In this document: positions 14,783 through 16,041 of the stretch, piece by piece | Layout: each line of letters begins with the position of its first letter | Numbering within the stretch: the first letter of the stretch is position 1 | Source of the DNA: Methanothrix harundinacea | GTDB lineage: Archaea; Halobacteriota; Methanosarcinia; Methanotrichales; Methanotrichaceae | NCBI GenBank assembly: GCA_002502785.1 | Contig: DAQG01000035.1 | Coordinates: 1-16,041, forward strand | Direction: 5' to 3' | Length of the DNA: 16,041 bases | Made by a program: the position numbers and the translations under genes | Notes under the pieces: model-generated | Database searches by the model: none | Seen by the model: the letters and a program-made list of their open reading frames with translations, nothing else | What the model was told of the DNA's origin: nothing

Positions 14783-15673
14783 ATGGAGATAAACGGCGTA
14801 GAGATTGAGGATACCTTTGCGGAGGGCTTTCCGATAAAGGTGGCCAGGGTTACGATCACGGCGATCACCGAGCACTGGGCGATGGAGGCTGCGCGGGAGG
14901 CGACGGGTTTTGGAACCTCTGTCATAATGTGCCCGGCGGAGGCCGGGATCGAGCGGATCCTGAGCGTGGAGGAGACTCCGGACGGGAGGCCCGGAGTTGA
15001 CGTTCTGATCTGCAACATGGGCTACAAGAACCTGGAGAATTCGCTGCTTTCAAGGATCGGCCAGTGCATCCTCACGGCCCCCACCACGGCGGCCTTCAAC
15101 GGGATGCCGAAGGCGGAAAAGCAGTTTGCCATCGGAAAGAAGCTTGAGTACTTCGGGGACGGGTACCAGAAGGGGGCCGAGTGCGACGATCGTAAGCTAT
15201 GCGCTCTGCCGATAATGTCCGGCGAGTTCCTCGTCGAGGAGAGCTTCGGGGCGGTCGACGGGATCGCTGGCGGCAACTTCTACATCCAGGGCGAGAACCA
15301 GACATCCGCCCTCACGGCGGCGGAGGTGGCCGTCGACGCCATAAAGAGGGTTCAAGGGACGATCACGCCCTTCCCAGGCGGGATCGTGGCCAGCGGGTCG
15401 AAGGTGGGAAGCCGCTACAAGTTCCTGAAGGCGTCGACGAACGAGAAGGTCTGTCCGACCCTGAAGAAAGAGGGGGTCTGCACCCTTCCCGAGGAGATTA
15501 ACGCCGGGTACGAGATCGTGATCAACGGCGTCAGCCGGGAGGCGATCGAGGAGGCGATGCGGGTAGGCATTAGGGCTGCCTGCACCGTTCCGGGAGTTCT
15601 CCGGATCTCGGCCGGGAACTTCGATGGGAAGCTAGGGCCACACCTTTTCAATCTGCACGAGATCCTGGGGTAG
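14783..15673 (+). CDS. ftr: Formylmethanofuran:tetrahydromethanopterin N-formyltransferase
   Basis: This 296-residue cytosolic enzyme moves the formyl group between methanofuran and tetrahydromethanopterin (or sarcinapterin), the second step of CO2 reduction and the reverse in methyl oxidation. The sequence is close to known Ftr from its first residues (MEINGVEIEDTFAE..FPIKVAR) through ATGFGTSVIMCPAEAGIE to AGNFDGKLG near the end. The glutamate known to be catalytic in the Methanopyrus enzyme (Glu245) aligns by counting from the C-terminus with E244 in YEIVING. I prefer ATG 14783 over GTG 14774 because the GTG overlaps the ribosome site GAGGAG and the family starts at MEINGVEI. A U-rich terminator follows directly. 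In an acetate-using methanogen the enzyme would serve oxidation or biosynthesis of one-carbon units. Confidence 0.97.
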   Translation: MEINGVEIEDTFAEGFPIKVARVTITAITEHWAMEAAREATGFGTSVIMCPAEAGIERILSVEETPDGRPGVDVLICNMGYKNLENSLLSRIGQCILTAPTTAAFNGMPKAEKQFAIGKKLEYFGDGYQKGAECDDRKLCALPIMSGEFLVEESFGAVDGIAGGNFYIQGENQTSALTAAEVAVDAIKRVQGTITPFPGGIVASGSKVGSRYKFLKASTNEKVCPTLKKEGVCTLPEEINAGYEIVINGVSREAIEEAMRVGIRAACTVPGVLRISAGNFDGKLGPHLFNLHEILG

Positions 15674-15705
15674 GGGAAAACCCTAGGAAATTATTATTTT
15701 ATTTT
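15671..15705 (+). terminator. Terminator of the por-purO-ftr unit
   Basis: TAGGG (15671-15675, including the ftr stop codon) pairs with CCCTA (15681-15685). It is followed by a T-rich run, TTATTATTTTATTTT (15691-15705). The U-rich tract is what archaeal termination requires; the short hairpin may be incidental. The base composition turns AT-rich from here on. Confidence 0.6.
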
Positions 15706-15755
15706 CCGACATCGTCTCAGAGAGACGCATGCAGTTGACATTCCTTATGCAAATT

Positions 15756-16041
15756 CTACTCGAATAACTTGCACGATTCTGAGATTTCGGACAATGATTC
15801 TGTATTTAGCCACTCTATGACATCTTTATATTTCTGCATAAATTTATCCAACTCATTTGATGATATGTATCTGCAAATCTCACATAACGGCTTATGAAAT
15901 AGTATTGAGAACGCCGGGCGATTCACTTCTGCGAGAACATCTTGTTTTCGTTCATCAGGTGCAACAACGTAAATATTTCCAGAGAAATCCGGTTGTGTTG
16001 CAACTAAATCTAACATTCTAAGAATACCCCTCTCCAAGATC
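15756..16041 (-). CDS. C-terminal part of an AT-rich gene of unknown function, cut by the window edge
   Basis: The frame is open to the window edge, so the start lies outside; a TTG at 16037 is probably internal. About 94 residues are visible and end in ESCKLFE. The visible part includes RGILRMLDLVATQ, then NIYVVAPDERKQDVLAEVNR and a C-terminal CEICRYISS region followed by helices. The pattern reminds me of the C-terminal part of uncharacterised nuclease-like or restriction-associated proteins in bacteria and archaea, but I cannot confirm this. By hand count, 15781-16040 is about 35% GC, against around 60% in the genes before it, with many AT-rich codons. This points to recent acquisition. 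It converges on ftr, with about 80 bases between stop codons. Confidence 0.6.
   Translation of the reverse strand, partial: ILERGILRMLDLVATQPDFSGNIYVVAPDERKQDVLAEVNRPAFSILFHKPLCEICRYISSNELDKFMQKYKDVIEWLNTESLSEISESCKLFE

Noticed and set aside
14113..15018. 301-residue open frame on the - strand over purO and the start of ftr
   Set aside because: It is antisense to two clearly recognised genes, crosses their boundary and has low-complexity, non-domain sequence.
1..16041. CRISPR array, tRNA or rRNA genes, insertion sequence with transposase
   Set aside because: I saw no regularly spaced repeats, no cloverleaf with a T-arm motif, no rRNA-like sequence and no transposase motifs. The terminal 17-base repeat alone is not enough to call an element.

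Overview
The window reads as part of a methanogenic euryarchaeon chromosome. It carries formylmethanofuran:tetrahydromethanopterin formyltransferase (ftr), the archaeal IMP cyclohydrolase purO, a four-subunit pyruvate:ferredoxin oxidoreductase (porGDAB), the archaeal termination factor FttA/aCPSF1 and a proteasome beta subunit. High GC, archaeal TATA boxes and this gene content suggest Methanosarcinales, perhaps a Methanothrix (Methanosaeta) relative. The genus is an inference.

Layout: (1) 1-689, + strand: a membrane protein of the DUF6159 type that has lost its N-terminus at the window edge. (2) 694-4449, - strand: a tightly packed operon of two winged-helix regulators followed by a large DEAD/DEAH helicase, with a TATA-like element and a 12-bp palindrome in front. 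(3) 4450-4725: a gene-free stretch with a strong inverted repeat. (4) 4726-7285, - strand: psmB then fttA, with a T7 tract between them. (5) 7286-7643: a gene-free spacer with promoters on both strands, a long pyrimidine tract and one doubtful small ORF. (6) 7644-8450, + strand: a DUF63 membrane protein. (7) 8515-11107, - strand: an unrecognised Cys/His-containing protein and a PIN-ATPase-KH protein. (8) 11229-15673, + strand: porG-porD-porA-porB-purO-ftr. (9) 15706-16041: an AT-rich stretch with the C-terminal end of a - strand gene that leaves the window.

The left and middle parts are rich in information-processing and turnover genes: a helicase, two DNA-binding regulators, FttA, the proteasome, and a PIN/KH protein. 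The right part is carbon metabolism. Por joins acetyl-CoA and CO2 to pyruvate for biosynthesis. PurO closes the purine ring using a formyl group. Ftr moves a formyl group between methanofuran and tetrahydromethanopterin.

I see no new multi-gene defence or mobile system. The best leads are the 17-base inverted repeat at the two extreme ends, coupled to a broken gene at the left edge; the low-GC gene at the right edge; the palindromic operator candidate; a U7 tract placed directly before the ribosome binding sites of both fttA and purO; and the unrecognised 240-residue protein.
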